A DNA stretch of 64,000 bases, from contig NZ_JAGPNM010000001.1 of NCBI RefSeq assembly GCF_018831085.1, positions 434,001-498,000 of the forward strand, read 5' to 3'. Positions 49,387-59,943 of the stretch are shown in pieces; position 1 is the stretch's first letter; each line of letters starts with the position of its first letter. The translations under genes and the position numbers were made by a program. The stretch is from Rheinheimera oceanensis. GTDB taxonomy: Bacteria; Pseudomonadota; Gammaproteobacteria; Enterobacterales; Alteromonadaceae. The notes below the pieces were generated by a model, which saw only the letters and a list, made by a program, of their open reading frames with translations, did no database searches and was not told the DNA's origin.

Positions 49387-51047
49387 TGTTCAATACTGGC
49401 CGGATCAACAATATACACTTGCTGGCCAACCTTAAGCCTGCTTTGCTCGGTTAAATTATTCCAGCTGAGAAACCTGTCCAGCCGGATATTATAGCGATAA
49501 GAAATAGCAAACATGGTTTCACCGCTTGCTACCTGATGATAAGGCGAGCTGATCTCCTGCCGGACAACCGCAGGTGGGCGGCTAATTTGCGCTGCCTGCA
49601 ATTGCTCATCACTAACCTCAGCCAGCCATATTTTTTGTCCGGCTTTAATCACTGAAGCAGGCGTTAGCTGGTTCCACTGCATCAGGCTTGGCAGCCGGAT
49701 ATTATGCTGCACTGAGATGGCATACAAGGATTCTGCCTCTTTAACAATATGAAATGGCGCACTGCTGCTTTCTGATATTTCTTGCGAAGCCGGTGCAGCG
49801 CTGGTAGCTGTTGCAGTTTCCGTCTCAGCCTGACTTACTTCAACAACAGCTGTGGTTGCCGTAGCAGCCGGCTCTGGCGCTGTTTCAGCAGCAACGGCTT
49901 GCGCCGGCGCCGGTGTTGTTTCCTGTGGTAAGCTTGCAGGCTGTGATGCCGCTGTTGTCAGCGCAGTGTTATTTTGCGTCAAACTACCGGCAATAGCAGT
50001 GATGCTGTTATTCAGTGGCTGAGCCGGAGCTACAGCCGGCGCTGCGACAGTGGGCGCTGGCATGGCCTTTTTAACTGGCTTTTGCGCAATCACAGCAGCA
50101 ACCGGTGTATCTGCTTCTGCGGTTTTACGCTTAACTATTTTCATCTTCGGGTTATCTGTCGGCTGCGCTGGCAATTGCTGCCTTGCGTTGTCGTCCGGCA
50201 ACACAATATTAGCCATCAGACTGTCTTTATAGCGCTCACGCAGTTGTTCAAACTCGCTGTCTGCTAAACGGCCCTGCAATAATAGCCGGGTTTCCGGCGA
50301 GTCTGTGTATAGTGTCAGCAATAACTGCTCGGCGCTTTGCATTGTGTCACGATCACCACTTTTTTCAGCAATCAGGTAACCTAGCAATACTGTGCGGGCA
50401 GAAACCCGGCCAAGGCGTGAAATGCGGTCTAACTGGTTTTTCGCAGCGCGATTATCACCCATGGCGTAGGATAACCCAGCGGCCATTGTCAGCGAGGTAA
50501 TGCGGGTAGTGTTATGGCTGACGGAGTTGTCCAGATAGCTTTTAGCTTTACTGAAGTTATTTTGCTGCAACTTACATAAAGCCAGGTTTTCATAGCTTTC
50601 TGCTACGCGGATATATCCAGGCCGGCTAATCGCTTTTAGCAACAACTGCTCAGCTTCGTCATAACGCTGCAACTGACATAAAAAAGCGCCGTAGTTATTG
50701 TAAGCATCAGCGTAATTAGCATCTTTCTGGATAGCCTGGCGAAAATATTCTTCCGCTTGTTTTTCTTCACCAACGCTCTGATAGTAATAGGCCAGTGCAC
50801 TGTATACTTCAGCGGAATTAGGCGCAAAGCTACGGGCACGTTCCAGATTATATTTGGCCTGCGAGGTGTCACCGCGGCGCAGGTAGTTAAGACCAAGCGA
50901 AATACGGGTACGGGCGGCTTCTATATTGTCAAAGGAACGATCTGACACCGGCTTATCACTACCGACATAGGTCTGCTCTGACACACATCCGGCCAGTATC
51001 AATACACTACTCAGCGTTACACCGATGAAAAATTTCTGCTTTAACAC
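49383..51047 (-). CDS. pilW: Type IV pilus biogenesis lipoprotein PilW with two extra LysM domains
   Basis: The first about 260 residues are a normal PilW/PilF: lipobox L-A-G-C (C21) and six TPR repeats that help PilQ secretin assembly. The family is usually about 250 residues. Here a Pro/Ala/Thr-rich linker (about 300-425) leads to two LysM peptidoglycan-binding modules (about 428-475 and 500-548, with S-L-Y-A-I-S and T-M-F-A-I-S). The fusion is unbroken in one frame. Its position between rlmN and rodZ is the conserved one. Confidence 0.93.
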   Translation of the reverse strand: MLKQKFFIGVTLSSVLILAGCVSEQTYVGSDKPVSDRSFDNIEAARTRISLGLNYLRRGDTSQAKYNLERARSFAPNSAEVYSALAYYYQSVGEEKQAEEYFRQAIQKDANYADAYNNYGAFLCQLQRYDEAEQLLLKAISRPGYIRVAESYENLALCKLQQNNFSKAKSYLDNSVSHNTTRITSLTMAAGLSYAMGDNRAAKNQLDRISRLGRVSARTVLLGYLIAEKSGDRDTMQSAEQLLLTLYTDSPETRLLLQGRLADSEFEQLRERYKDSLMANIVLPDDNARQQLPAQPTDNPKMKIVKRKTAEADTPVAAVIAQKPVKKAMPAPTVAAPAVAPAQPLNNSITAIAGSLTQNNTALTTAASQPASLPQETTPAPAQAVAAETAPEPAATATTAVVEVSQAETETATATSAAPASQEISESSSAPFHIVKEAESLYAISVQHNIRLPSLMQWNQLTPASVIKAGQKIWLAEVSDEQLQAAQISRPPAVVRQEISSPYHQVASGETMFAISYRYNIRLDRFLSWNNLTEQSRLKVGQQVYIVDPASIEQ

Positions 51048-51062
51048 ACGCCCTTCCTTGCT

Positions 51063-52190
51063 TTATGGCAGCATTTTTACTGCTATAGGTTGGCCTTTTT
51101 GTTGCTTTTTGATCAATCGTTTTGTTCTGTCAATCACATCGCCAACCAGTTGGCCGCAAGCAGCATCAATATCGTCGCCGCGGGTTTTACGTACAATAAC
51201 AGTAAAGCCGTATTCTTGTAAGACTTTGTTAAACCTGTCAATCCGTGAGTTGCTTGACCGTTTGTATGGTGAGCCCGGATAAGGGTTAAATGGGATCAGG
51301 TTAATTTTCGACGGGGTATCTTTCAGTGCATGCGCTAATTCATGCGCCTGTTCCATACTGTCGTTCACGCCATCCAGCATCACATACTCTACTGTGACCT
51401 TATCATTTGCCTTAGAGTTCGCTACATAACGTCTTGAAGCAGCTAAAAATTCTTCCATCGGGTATTTACGGTTTACCGGTACCAGCTCATTACGCAACTC
51501 ATTGTTTGGTGCATGCAGAGAAATAGCCAGCGCTACGTCAATTTTATCGCGCAGTAAGTCCAGCGCCGGAACTACGCCTGATGTACTTAAGGTTACACGG
51601 CGCTTGGATAAACCAAAGCCAAAGTCTTCCAGCATTAATTCCATTGCTGGCACCACGTTGTTCAGGTTCAGCAAAGGTTCGCCCATGCCCATCATCACCA
51701 CGTTCGTTACTGGTTTGTCACCGGTATCACCATAACTGCCGATAATTTGCGCCACGCGCCATACCTGGCCAATGATTTCTGCCACGCTGAGGTTACGGTT
51801 AAAGCCTTGCTGCGCCGTTGAGCAGAACGAACAATCCAGTGCACAACCCACCTGCGACGACACACACAAAGTGCGGCGATCTTTTTCCGGGATCCATACT
51901 GTTTCTACTTCCTGGCCACCACTTAAGCCCATCACAAATTTAATGGTGCCGTCACTGCTGTCTTGCCGTGTTACTACTACCGGTGCTTCAATAACACAGC
52001 GTGCTTTGAGCTTTTCACGCAATACTTTATTGATATTGCTCATCTTATCGAAATCATCGATACAGAAGTGGTAAATCCATTTCATTACCTGATCGGCACG
52101 AAACGGTTTTTCGCCCATTTCGACGAAAAATTGCTGCATTTGTGCACGGGTTAAATCAAGTAAATTAATTTTGTTTTGCTGCTCAGTCAT
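51063..52190 (-). CDS. rlmN: Dual-specificity RNA methyltransferase RlmN
   Basis: Radical-SAM enzyme methylating A2503 of 23S rRNA and A37 of some tRNAs. The cluster motif C-A-L-D-C-S-F-C is present, as is G-M-G-E-P-L-L-N. I use the ATG at 52190 with AAGGAGC upstream (375 residues). Confidence 0.98.
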   Translation of the reverse strand: MTEQQNKINLLDLTRAQMQQFFVEMGEKPFRADQVMKWIYHFCIDDFDKMSNINKVLREKLKARCVIEAPVVVTRQDSSDGTIKFVMGLSGGQEVETVWIPEKDRRTLCVSSQVGCALDCSFCSTAQQGFNRNLSVAEIIGQVWRVAQIIGSYGDTGDKPVTNVVMMGMGEPLLNLNNVVPAMELMLEDFGFGLSKRRVTLSTSGVVPALDLLRDKIDVALAISLHAPNNELRNELVPVNRKYPMEEFLAASRRYVANSKANDKVTVEYVMLDGVNDSMEQAHELAHALKDTPSKINLIPFNPYPGSPYKRSSNSRIDRFNKVLQEYGFTVIVRKTRGDDIDAACGQLVGDVIDRTKRLIKKQQKGQPIAVKMLP

Positions 52191-52247
52191 TTGCAGAGCG
52201 CTCCTTACCACAATAAACAATAGCCATAAAACACTGTACCAACATGC

Positions 52248-52273
52248 ACTAAGGGGGCTGTTGCCCCCTTAGT
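52248..52273 (-). terminator. Hairpin between ndk and rlmN
   Basis: ACTAAGGGGG pairs with CCCCCTTAGT around a six-base loop. T-run is lacking, so partial termination is likely. Confidence 0.6.
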
Positions 52274-52296
52274 CCGTTACCGCAGGCGATTAACGC

Positions 52297-52728
52297 TTAA
52301 CGGGTACGGGCACACAGCTCAGCTTCAGTGAAGAAGTAAGCAATTTCACGCGCAGCAGAAGCAGCAGCGTCTGAACCGTGAACAGCATTTTCGTCGATGC
52401 TGGCGGCATAATCAGCACGTAAAGTACCGGCTAAAGCATCTTTCGGGTTAGTCGCACCCATGATCTCACGGTTTTTACGCACGGCGTCTTCACCTTCCAA
52501 AACTTGCACCATTACCGGGCCTGAAGTCATAAAAGACACTAAAGCACCAAAGAATGGACGCGCACTGTGTTCAGCGTAGAAACCTTCAGCTTGCTCTTTG
52601 CTTAAGTGTAGCATTTTAGCAGCAACGATACGTAAACCGGCAGATTCAAAACGGTTGTAAATAGCACCGATTACGTTCTTGGCAACAGCATCCGGCTTGA
52701 TAATTGAAAAAGTACGCTCTAACGCCAT
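52297..52728 (-). CDS. ndk: Nucleoside diphosphate kinase
   Basis: Balances nucleoside triphosphate pools by phosphate transfer via an active-site histidine, seen in N-A-V-H-G-S-D near residue 117. The 143 residues match the family. It heads the rlmN-pilW-rodZ series. Confidence 0.98.
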   Translation of the reverse strand: MALERTFSIIKPDAVAKNVIGAIYNRFESAGLRIVAAKMLHLSKEQAEGFYAEHSARPFFGALVSFMTSGPVMVQVLEGEDAVRKNREIMGATNPKDALAGTLRADYAASIDENAVHGSDAAASAAREIAYFFTEAELCARTR

Positions 52729-52824
52729 AACAGGCTCCTGATTTAAGTTGGTAATTAAACTGAATGATTCAAATTTAAGGCGGCAAATTATACGCTAGTT
52801 GCAAAAAAAAACCTATTTTTGCTG

Positions 52825-52871
52825 ACAAAAAAGCCGCGAACTCAGGTATTGAACCATCAGTATCGCGGCTT
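52825..52871 (-). terminator. Terminator of the porin/PBP-like operon
   Basis: AAGCCGCGA pairs with TCGCGGCTT across a 23-base loop; on the minus strand it is followed by a T-run. Confidence 0.8.
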
Positions 52872-52889
52872 ATTATGACAATGAGGTGG

Positions 52890-53303
52890 CTAAAAGCTGG
52901 CGACTACTTTCACACTGCTATCAACACTACTGCTACTGATATAGCCAATAGCACTGCTGTCAGCAGCAACCGCGGCTTTAACCGCAGCATCATCGGCCAG
53001 TTCTTTTGGTGGCGTGCCCTTACCGGTAAACACCAGCTTTGACCAATACGCTTTTAGCTGGGCGGCAGAGCGGTTCAGCACTTTACTGTCAAACTCGTCC
53101 CGTGCCGCTTTGCCTTCTGCCATATTCAGTGGTGTGGCTTTACTGCCATCAGCAAAGCTGCTGGCCCGGCCTAAAAACAAGCGGTTTAAATCATCTGCCG
53201 ACACCGCATTAGTATTAGCCGGGTTTACCACTACAGCAATATCTGCAACAGCACTACCGGATAACAGGGTTGCCAGCAACAAAACTGTTTTAATTGTACG
53301 CAT
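52890..53303 (-). CDS. Small phosphate-binding-protein-like secreted protein
   Basis: A 137-residue exported protein (signal peptide ends A-V-A-D) with the single-lobe pattern of PstS-like proteins: I-A-V-V-V-N-P-A-N-T, L-F-L-G-R, F-D-S-K-V-L, and I-G-Y-I-S. It is half the size of a true ABC substrate-binding protein and no transporter genes are nearby. It is nine bases downstream of a porin gene, so it may serve as a periplasmic partner of that porin. Confidence 0.7.
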   Translation of the reverse strand: MRTIKTVLLLATLLSGSAVADIAVVVNPANTNAVSADDLNRLFLGRASSFADGSKATPLNMAEGKAARDEFDSKVLNRSAAQLKAYWSKLVFTGKGTPPKELADDAAVKAAVAADSSAIGYISSSSVDSSVKVVASF

Positions 53304-53312
53304 GGCGCCTCC

Positions 53313-54467
53313 TTAAAATACTAAATCTACGCCAAACGCCAGCACGTCCTGACGCAGATCAGCGATTTTATTATCTTCAGAGCTGTACTGTAGTTTAAAC
53401 GCCGCTGAAGGATGGAAGTCGTAACGTAACCCCAGATTATACGTGGTGGCTTTACGGGCCTGGCTTTGTACAATACCCGCTACCGGGATTAACAATTGTG
53501 GTGGCAATGTTGCCAGGTAAGGAGTGTAAATTTCCGTTTTGGCCTCATTATCTTCTTTCTCATAAGACACATATGGCGTTATGACATCAAAACGATGACC
53601 AACCGATACATAGAAATTTTTCTGATCGGCAATAAAACTGTTGTCCACCTTCACAGTGGTATATTCCGCCACCAGCAGCCAGTCGTTTTTGTCGGCGGTA
53701 AAACCCAGGCCAAAAAACGCACCGTCTTCTTCATTAATATCTATCTCGTTTACCAGTGCACCAAAGCCTGCGCCGGACAAACCTGTGAAAAAATCACCAA
53801 AAGTAACACCGGGTTGTAACTGAGCGCTTTGAGCATCAATCGTTACTTTGCCTCTTAAATAGGCCGCACGCAGGCTATACCAGTCGCGCCCCAATTCCCA
53901 GGCTACACCCAGTACGTTTTTTATCTCGGCATCAACACTATTACCGCTGACTGTGGCATCGCCGTCGTAGGCACCGGCAATCAGCTGCAGGTTTGAATCA
54001 AAGCTGCCTAACTGCGTAGTGTGATAAAAAGATATGCCCTCAATATTATCAAAGCCCAAGCCATAAACACTTTGCGGCACCCGCAGCCAGTCGTAGGCAT
54101 ACCCTACATCACGAAAGTCAGAGTATTTATAAAACGGTGTGCGTAAACGCCCGGCATTAATGCGTATTTCGTCAGTAAGCTGATAACTGATAAAAGCCCA
54201 TTCAAATTCAACATCAAAGTCTTCTGCGCCACGGCCCATTAGCTGAGCCGTAACAGACAGCTTTTCGCCTAAATCTGACATTAGCTGTACGGCAAATAAA
54301 CTCTCGTTTTTAAAGTCCAGGCTGTCATCATAACCATAGAGAGTGTCGTCGCTGTCCAGTGTTATACCGGCTTTAATTGATGCAAAGCCATTTATAGTCA
54401 AATCGGCGTACGCCGGTGCAGCCAACAAAGTTGATAACGCCGCCGCTATCAGAGATTTTTTTAACAT
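53313..54467 (-). CDS. Porin-like outer-membrane protein
   Basis: A 384-residue barrel with signal peptide (ends A-Y-A-D) and start T-I-N-G-F-A-S-I-K-A-G, ending V-D-L-V-F. Resembles general or phosphate-type porins. Substrate unknown. Co-transcribed with the small binding-protein-like gene. Confidence 0.82.
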   Translation of the reverse strand: MLKKSLIAAALSTLLAAPAYADLTINGFASIKAGITLDSDDTLYGYDDSLDFKNESLFAVQLMSDLGEKLSVTAQLMGRGAEDFDVEFEWAFISYQLTDEIRINAGRLRTPFYKYSDFRDVGYAYDWLRVPQSVYGLGFDNIEGISFYHTTQLGSFDSNLQLIAGAYDGDATVSGNSVDAEIKNVLGVAWELGRDWYSLRAAYLRGKVTIDAQSAQLQPGVTFGDFFTGLSGAGFGALVNEIDINEEDGAFFGLGFTADKNDWLLVAEYTTVKVDNSFIADQKNFYVSVGHRFDVITPYVSYEKEDNEAKTEIYTPYLATLPPQLLIPVAGIVQSQARKATTYNLGLRYDFHPSAAFKLQYSSEDNKIADLRQDVLAFGVDLVF

Positions 54468-54566
54468 AGTTACTCCGTCTTTTATCGTTGTCTTTCAGAT
54501 CCTAGCCCAAGCTTCACTATTCACCAGTAAAGTGCTGGTTTTATTGAGTAACCGCAGATTATTGGC

Positions 54567-54593
54567 ATAAAAAAACGGCCCTGCAGGCCGTTT
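54567..54593 (-). terminator. Terminator of the isc operon
   Basis: AAACGGCC pairs with GGCCGTTT around CTGCA, with a T-run on the minus strand, 20 bases after the fdx stop. Confidence 0.85.
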
Positions 54594-54612
54594 CGTTACC
54601 AGAGCAGGTAAA

Positions 54613-54951
54613 TTAGTGGCCTTCGCTGACCATATTGACGGTGTACTTTGGAATTTCTACCACCAAATCTTCATCGGCTATACGCGCCTGGCAGCCTAAA
54701 CGTGATTCCGGTTCCAGGCCCCAGGCTTTATCCAGCATATCGTCTTCGAGTTCTTCGCTTTCATTCAGTGAATAAAAACCTTCGCGCACAATGACATGAC
54801 AGGTAGTGCAGGCGCAGGATTTCTCACAGGCGTGCTCTATCGAAATACCACTGCGCAGCGCCACATCCAGTACCGTTTCACCAGCTTTGGCTTCAACTGC
54901 AGCGCCATCGGGACACAGCTCGGCATGGGGTAAAAATACGATTTGTGGCAT
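54613..54951 (-). CDS. fdx: 2Fe-2S ferredoxin of the ISC system
   Basis: Electron donor for Fe-S cluster assembly. The 112 residues carry the four ligands C42, C48, C51 and C87, the same numbering as E. coli Fdx. It is the last isc gene; iscX, often next, is absent and a terminator follows. Confidence 0.97.
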   Translation of the reverse strand: MPQIVFLPHAELCPDGAAVEAKAGETVLDVALRSGISIEHACEKSCACTTCHVIVREGFYSLNESEELEDDMLDKAWGLEPESRLGCQARIADEDLVVEIPKYTVNMVSEGH

Positions 54952-54954
54952 CTG

Positions 54955-56808
54955 TTATACCTCGTCCACGTTATGGCCTGTTAACGCACTACGGATTGAT
55001 TTATCCATGCGTCTGGCGGCAAAGTCATCAGTTAATGTGTTGGTGTGCTCAATCGCCGCTTTGATAGCAGCGGTATCGTCGCCTTGTTTGACGCTGGCAA
55101 GGGTTGTCAGCGCCTGCTTAATTGTTGTCAGCTCCTGCGCACTTAGCAAAGCCGCATCGGCTTTAAGTGCCTGTGACACGGCTTCAAGCACTCGTTCAGC
55201 TTCTACCTGTTGCTCACGCAATAGCCGCAATTGCATATCCTGCCGCGCATATTGCATGGAGCCTTTTAGCATAGTAGCAACCTGATCATCGCTTAAACCA
55301 TAAGACGGTTTAACCTGAATATTAGCCTGCACACCGGTGGATTTTTCCTGTGCAGTTACACTTAATAAACCATCGGCATCTACCTGAAAGGTTACGCGGA
55401 TATGGGCACCACCGGCTGGCAGCGGCGGTATACCGCGCAGTTCAAAGCGCGCCAGAGAACGGCAGTCTTCTACCAGCTCACGCTCGCCCTGTACCACATG
55501 CAGTGCCATTGCAGTCTGGCCATCTTTAAAGGTGGTAAATTCCTGCGCCCGCGCCACCGGTATAACGGTATTACGCGGAATAATTTTTTCGGTTAACCCG
55601 CCCATGGTTTCCAGGCCCAGTGATAACGGGATCACATCCAGCAGCAGGGTATCGCCTTCAGCTTTATTACCTACCAGCACATTGGCCTGAATAGCCGCAC
55701 CTATTGCAACCACTTTATCCGGATCAATTGACGTAAGCGGTTCAGTGGCAAAAAACGCAGCCACTTCACTGCGCACTAAAGGCACACGGGTAGAACCGCC
55801 AACCATCACCACTTTAACAATGTCGTCGCTGGTTAAGCCGGCGTCACGCAACACCTGGCGGCAAGCGCGAATAGTTTTTTTAACCAGCGGTGCTATCAGC
55901 TGCTCAAATTCTGCTTTGCTTAGCGTGCCGCTAAATTGGCTGCCCGCCACAGGCAGAGAAAAACTGACCGTATCACTGCCGGTTAATTGCTCTTTAATAT
56001 TGCGCGCTGTGGTTAAATACTGCCGCATGGCCTGGTGCGATAACTCAGCTTCACCGGTCTGTTGCTGCAAATAACTGACAATAGCATGGTCGAAATCATC
56101 ACCGCCAAGGGCAGAATCACCGCCTGTGGCCAGTACTTCAAACACACCGCGGCGTAAACGCAGAATAGAGATATCAAAGGTGCCGCCGCCTAAATCATAT
56201 ACGGCAATCACACCTTCCTGGCCGGAATCAAGACCGTAGGCCAGTGCTGCTGCGGTAGGCTCATTTAGCAGGCGCATTACAGTTAGCCCAGCCAGTTTAG
56301 CGGCATCTTTAGTGGCCTGGCGCTGGGCATCATCAAAATAGGCCGGTACCGTAATGACTACGCCGTTTAATTCGCCACCTAAAGTCTCACTGGCGGTATT
56401 GGCCAGCGTTGCCAGAATTTCAGCCGATACTTCCACCGGATTTTTTACGCCCTGCACGGTGTTAATGGCAACTAAACCTTGCTGATCGATAAGCTGATAC
56501 GGCACTTTGTCTTTTAGCGCCAGAGTTTCGTTATAACCTTTACCCATCAGCCGTTTTACCGACACTATGGTATTTTCAGCGTCATTTACTGCTGCGGCCA
56601 TAGCAGCGTCACCCACCACCACGCTATCAGCGCTATAACGCACTACTGATGGCAACATATCGCGCCCCTGGCTGTTAACCAATGTTTTGGCTTCGCCACT
56701 GCGTACTGTTGCCACCAGTGAGTTGGTGGTACCAAGGTCAATACCGGCCGCCAGCTTGTGCTGATGCGGCGCAGCGCTTTGTCCGGGCTCTGCGATTTGT
56801 AATAACAT
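54955..56808 (-). CDS. hscA: Fe-S assembly chaperone HscA
   Basis: Hsp70-family ATPase that releases clusters from IscU. The 617 residues include [23 protein letters not shown] and the substrate-binding domain. It sits between hscB and fdx. Confidence 0.97.
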   Translation of the reverse strand: MLLQIAEPGQSAAPHQHKLAAGIDLGTTNSLVATVRSGEAKTLVNSQGRDMLPSVVRYSADSVVVGDAAMAAAVNDAENTIVSVKRLMGKGYNETLALKDKVPYQLIDQQGLVAINTVQGVKNPVEVSAEILATLANTASETLGGELNGVVITVPAYFDDAQRQATKDAAKLAGLTVMRLLNEPTAAALAYGLDSGQEGVIAVYDLGGGTFDISILRLRRGVFEVLATGGDSALGGDDFDHAIVSYLQQQTGEAELSHQAMRQYLTTARNIKEQLTGSDTVSFSLPVAGSQFSGTLSKAEFEQLIAPLVKKTIRACRQVLRDAGLTSDDIVKVVMVGGSTRVPLVRSEVAAFFATEPLTSIDPDKVVAIGAAIQANVLVGNKAEGDTLLLDVIPLSLGLETMGGLTEKIIPRNTVIPVARAQEFTTFKDGQTAMALHVVQGERELVEDCRSLARFELRGIPPLPAGGAHIRVTFQVDADGLLSVTAQEKSTGVQANIQVKPSYGLSDDQVATMLKGSMQYARQDMQLRLLREQQVEAERVLEAVSQALKADAALLSAQELTTIKQALTTLASVKQGDDTAAIKAAIEHTNTLTDDFAARRMDKSIRSALTGHNVDEV

Positions 56809-56816
56809 AGTGTTGT

Positions 56817-57341
56817 TTAGTCTTGTAGTTGCTGCTCAATCAGCTCCAGCTCTTGCTGCAGCTTGAAGAAGAATTTTAGTTTACGAATAAGGTCTGCCGC
56901 CAGTTGGTCCTGCTCAGCAGTTTCAGTATCTAAGGCACTGGCTAACTGCTGCAATAACTGTTTTTTCTGTTGCTGCAACTGGCGTTCTATATCGGCAATA
57001 ACTGCATCGGGATCTGCACTTTGCTCTATTTCAGCCAGTTGCTCACGCAGTTCCATTTGCTGCATTAAAAACAGCGGATCAGTAAAGCTGCGCTGCTCAT
57101 GGCTTATTTTTAAACCGCGCAGTGCCAGCAAATGTTCTGCCCGCAATAATGGCTGCTTTAAACTGTGATAAGCGTCGTTAATATTGGCAGTTTGTTGCAC
57201 GGCCAACAGCTTGTCACGCTCAGAACCACTACTGTGCTGATCCGGATGAAACTGCTTTTGCAGCTTAAGGTAGCGCGACCCCAGCTCAGTTAAATCGAGG
57301 TCGAACTTCGCCGGCAGGTTAAACAGCTTAAAGTAATTCAT
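56817..57341 (-). CDS. hscB: Fe-S assembly co-chaperone HscB
   Basis: J-domain protein recruiting IscU to HscA; the H-P-D motif is present (Q-F-H-P-D-Q), followed by the three-helix IscU-binding domain. 174 residues is typical. Confidence 0.96.
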   Translation of the reverse strand: MNYFKLFNLPAKFDLDLTELGSRYLKLQKQFHPDQHSSGSERDKLLAVQQTANINDAYHSLKQPLLRAEHLLALRGLKISHEQRSFTDPLFLMQQMELREQLAEIEQSADPDAVIADIERQLQQQKKQLLQQLASALDTETAEQDQLAADLIRKLKFFFKLQQELELIEQQLQD

Positions 57342-57382
57342 CCGGCCCTTAGATGTTTAAATTAATTACCTGGAACACGCAC

Positions 57383-57706
57383 TTAAACAGTAAAGCTTTC
57401 GCCACAACCACATTCGCCGTTAACGTTGGGGTTGTTAAACTGAAAACCTTCATTCAGGCCTTCTTTAACAAAGTCCAGCTGGGTGCCATCTATGTACACC
57501 AGGCTTTTGCCGTCGACTATCAGCTTCAGGTCGTCTTGTTCAAACACCTGATCATCATCGTTAAGCGTATCGACAAACTCCAGTACATAAGCCAGACCCG
57601 AGCAACCGGTAGTTTTTACACCCACCCGTAAACCCACGCCTTTACCACGGTTTTGCAAAAAACTGCGTACCCGATCGGCGGCTGCCGTTGTCATCGAAAT
57701 AGCCAT
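57383..57706 (-). CDS. iscA: Iron-sulfur assembly protein IscA
   Basis: A-type carrier that helps make 4Fe-4S clusters. The 107 residues have the three conserved cysteines C35, C99 and C101. Confidence 0.97.
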   Translation of the reverse strand: MAISMTTAAADRVRSFLQNRGKGVGLRVGVKTTGCSGLAYVLEFVDTLNDDDQVFEQDDLKLIVDGKSLVYIDGTQLDFVKEGLNEGFQFNNPNVNGECGCGESFTV

Positions 57707-57711
57707 AATGT

Positions 57712-58095
57712 TTAGCCTCCGTGTTTCTGCTTATAATCAGCAATCGCTGCTTTAATGGCATCTTCTGCCAGAATAGAGCAGTGAATTTTTACCGGCGGCA
57801 ACGCCAACTCCTGGGCAATGTCAGTATTTTTAATTTGCTGCGCTTCGTCCAGGCTTTTACCTTTAACCCACTCTGTTACCAGAGAGCTGGAAGCAATAGC
57901 ACTGCCACAGCCATAGGTTTTGAATTTCGCATCTTCGATAATGCCCTCAGCATTTACTTTAATTTGCAGCTTCATTACGTCGCCACATGCTGGTGCGCCT
58001 ACCATACCGGTGGCAACACTGGCATCATCTTTATCAAATGAGCCAACATTGCGCGGGTTTTCGTAGTGATCGATTACTTTATTACTGTATGCCAT
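57712..58095 (-). CDS. iscU: Fe-S scaffold IscU
   Basis: Scaffold on which clusters are built. The 127 residues carry C37, D39, C63 and C106, plus the HscA-recognition motif L-P-P-V-K (99-103). Confidence 0.98.
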   Translation of the reverse strand: MAYSNKVIDHYENPRNVGSFDKDDASVATGMVGAPACGDVMKLQIKVNAEGIIEDAKFKTYGCGSAIASSSLVTEWVKGKSLDEAQQIKNTDIAQELALPPVKIHCSILAEDAIKAAIADYKQKHGG

Positions 58096-58125
58096 GATAG
58101 TTACCTCTGTATGCAGCCAGCGCGC

Positions 58126-59340
58126 TTAATGCGCAACCCAGGCTACAGTGTTTAAATCGACGCCATCTTTGTACATGTCCCACAGTGGCGACATTGCGCG
58201 CAGTTTTTCAATCGCCTGATGCACAATTTTAATCGTATGATCAATCTGCGCTTCGGTGGTGTAACGGCCGATACTGAAACGGATAGAACTGTGTGCTAAC
58301 TCGTCACTCATGCCCAGGGCACGCAGCACATAAGATGGCTCCAGGCTGGCAGATGTACAGGCAGAGCCCGACGATACGGCGATATCTTTCAGTGCCATAA
58401 TCAGCGACTCACCTTCAACATAGTTAAAGCTGATATTGGTAATATGCGGCACGCGGTGTTCGCGGTTACCGTTTAAAAACACCTGCTCAATGTCTTTCAC
58501 ACCGTTTATCAACCTGTCGCGCAGCGCAGTAATACGCTTAATTTCATCGTGCATTTCCAGCTTAGCTAACCGGAAAGCTTCACCCATAGCGACAATCTGG
58601 TGCGTTGGTAACGTACCTGAACGCATACCACGTTCATGGCCGCCGCCGTGCATCTGTGCTTCTAAACGGATACGTGGTTTACGCCGCACAAACAAGGCAC
58701 CTATGCCTTTAGGGCCATAAGCTTTGTGGCCGGAGAAGGACATTAAATCCACTTTCAACGCCTGTAAATCAATATCCAGCTTGCCTGCTGCCTGTGCTGC
58801 ATCTACATGAAAAATAATACCTTTACTGCGGCACAGCTCGCCAATGGCGGCAATATCCTGTACCACACCAATTTCGTTGTTAACAAACATTACGCTGACA
58901 ACACTGGTGTCTGGCCGGATAGCCGCCTCAAGCATGGCAACCGTAATCAAGCCATCGGTTTGCGGTTCAAGGTAGGTAACTTCATAACCTTCGCGCTCCA
59001 GCTGGCGCATAGTATCCAGCGTGGCTTTGTGCTCGGTTTTAACCGTGATCAGGTGCTTGCCTTTTTTACGGTAAAAATCGGCTGCGCCTTTAATGGCCAG
59101 ATTATTCGATTCGGTAGCACCTGAGGTAAATACAATTTCTCGTGGATCTGCATTTACCAGCTCTGCAATCTGGCTGCGGGCAATTTCTACCGCCTCTTCT
59201 GCTTGCCAGCCAAAACGATGCGAACGCGACGCCGGGTTACCAAACTCGCCGTCCATTGTTAAAAACTGCATCATTTTTTCTGCTACCCGGGCATCGACCG
59301 GGGTAGTTGCAGCGTAATCCAGATAAATAGGTAGCTTCAT
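58126..59340 (-). CDS. iscS: Cysteine desulfurase IscS
   Basis: PLP enzyme delivering sulfur from cysteine to IscU and tRNA-thiolation. The 404 residues show the PLP lysine in S-G-H-K and the active cysteine in G-S-A-C-T-S-A. Confidence 0.98.
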   Translation of the reverse strand: MKLPIYLDYAATTPVDARVAEKMMQFLTMDGEFGNPASRSHRFGWQAEEAVEIARSQIAELVNADPREIVFTSGATESNNLAIKGAADFYRKKGKHLITVKTEHKATLDTMRQLEREGYEVTYLEPQTDGLITVAMLEAAIRPDTSVVSVMFVNNEIGVVQDIAAIGELCRSKGIIFHVDAAQAAGKLDIDLQALKVDLMSFSGHKAYGPKGIGALFVRRKPRIRLEAQMHGGGHERGMRSGTLPTHQIVAMGEAFRLAKLEMHDEIKRITALRDRLINGVKDIEQVFLNGNREHRVPHITNISFNYVEGESLIMALKDIAVSSGSACTSASLEPSYVLRALGMSDELAHSSIRFSIGRYTTEAQIDHTIKIVHQAIEKLRAMSPLWDMYKDGVDLNTVAWVAH

Positions 59341-59357
59341 TCTTTGCTCCGTGTTGC

Positions 59358-59840
59358 CTACAGCTGGCAGCTGACTTCGATATCAGTTGCCGGATTTTTT
59401 ACAATACGGCTGTTCTGCCGTTTTGCCAGATATTGTACATCTTGCTTATTTACCAGCTCGCCCAGCGTAATTCCGGTAAGAAAGTCTTCAATGCGGTGGC
59501 TTAAGTCACTCCACAAGGTATGGGTTAAACAGCGCGTACCGCTATGGCAGTCAGATTTGCCCTGACAGCGGGTAGCGTCTACCGACTCATCGACTGCGCT
59601 TATTACATCTGATACTGAGATACTGCCCGCTTCACGCCCCAGCTGATAACCACCGCCAGGCCCGCGTACACTGCTAACCAAACCCTGTTTACGTAAACGG
59701 GCAAACAATTGTTCAAGATATGACAACGAAATGCCCTGACGTTCTGAAATATCAGCCAGTGGCACCGGCCCGGTTGCTGTGTGTAAGGCTACATCCAGCA
59801 TAGCCGTTACCGCGTAGCGGCCTTTCGATGTTAATCTCAT
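59358..59840 (-). CDS. iscR: Fe-S cluster regulator IscR
   Basis: Rrf2-family repressor that senses cluster supply. I use the ATG at 59840 (GGGAG upstream; 160 residues), starting M-R-L-T-S-K-G-R-Y. The cluster cysteines are in [13 protein letters not shown]. It heads the operon and binds two sites in its own promoter. Confidence 0.97.
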   Translation of the reverse strand: MRLTSKGRYAVTAMLDVALHTATGPVPLADISERQGISLSYLEQLFARLRKQGLVSSVRGPGGGYQLGREAGSISVSDVISAVDESVDATRCQGKSDCHSGTRCLTHTLWSDLSHRIEDFLTGITLGELVNKQDVQYLAKRQNSRIVKNPATDIEVSCQL

Positions 59841-59874
59841 GGTTTGCTCCCTGAAAACAATGGCGCCATTGTAC

Positions 59875-59899
59875 ATTCCCGACTGTTTTAGTCAAGTAT
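59875..59899. promoter_or_regulatory. IscR type 1 binding site, proximal
   Basis: On the minus strand ATACTTGACTAAAACAGTCG and the next few bases match the type 1 IscR motif, about 35 bases upstream of the iscR start. Confidence 0.88.
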
Positions 59900-59901
59900 T
59901 A

Positions 59902-59926
59902 ATAACCTACTGTATTAGTCAGGTAT
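59902..59926. promoter_or_regulatory. IscR type 1 binding site, distal
   Basis: A second match (minus strand ATACCTGACTAATACAGTAG) with its centre 27 bases from the first, the same tandem arrangement used for autoregulation in E. coli. Confidence 0.86.
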
Positions 59927-59943
59927 TCAGAATTAAGGTTCCA

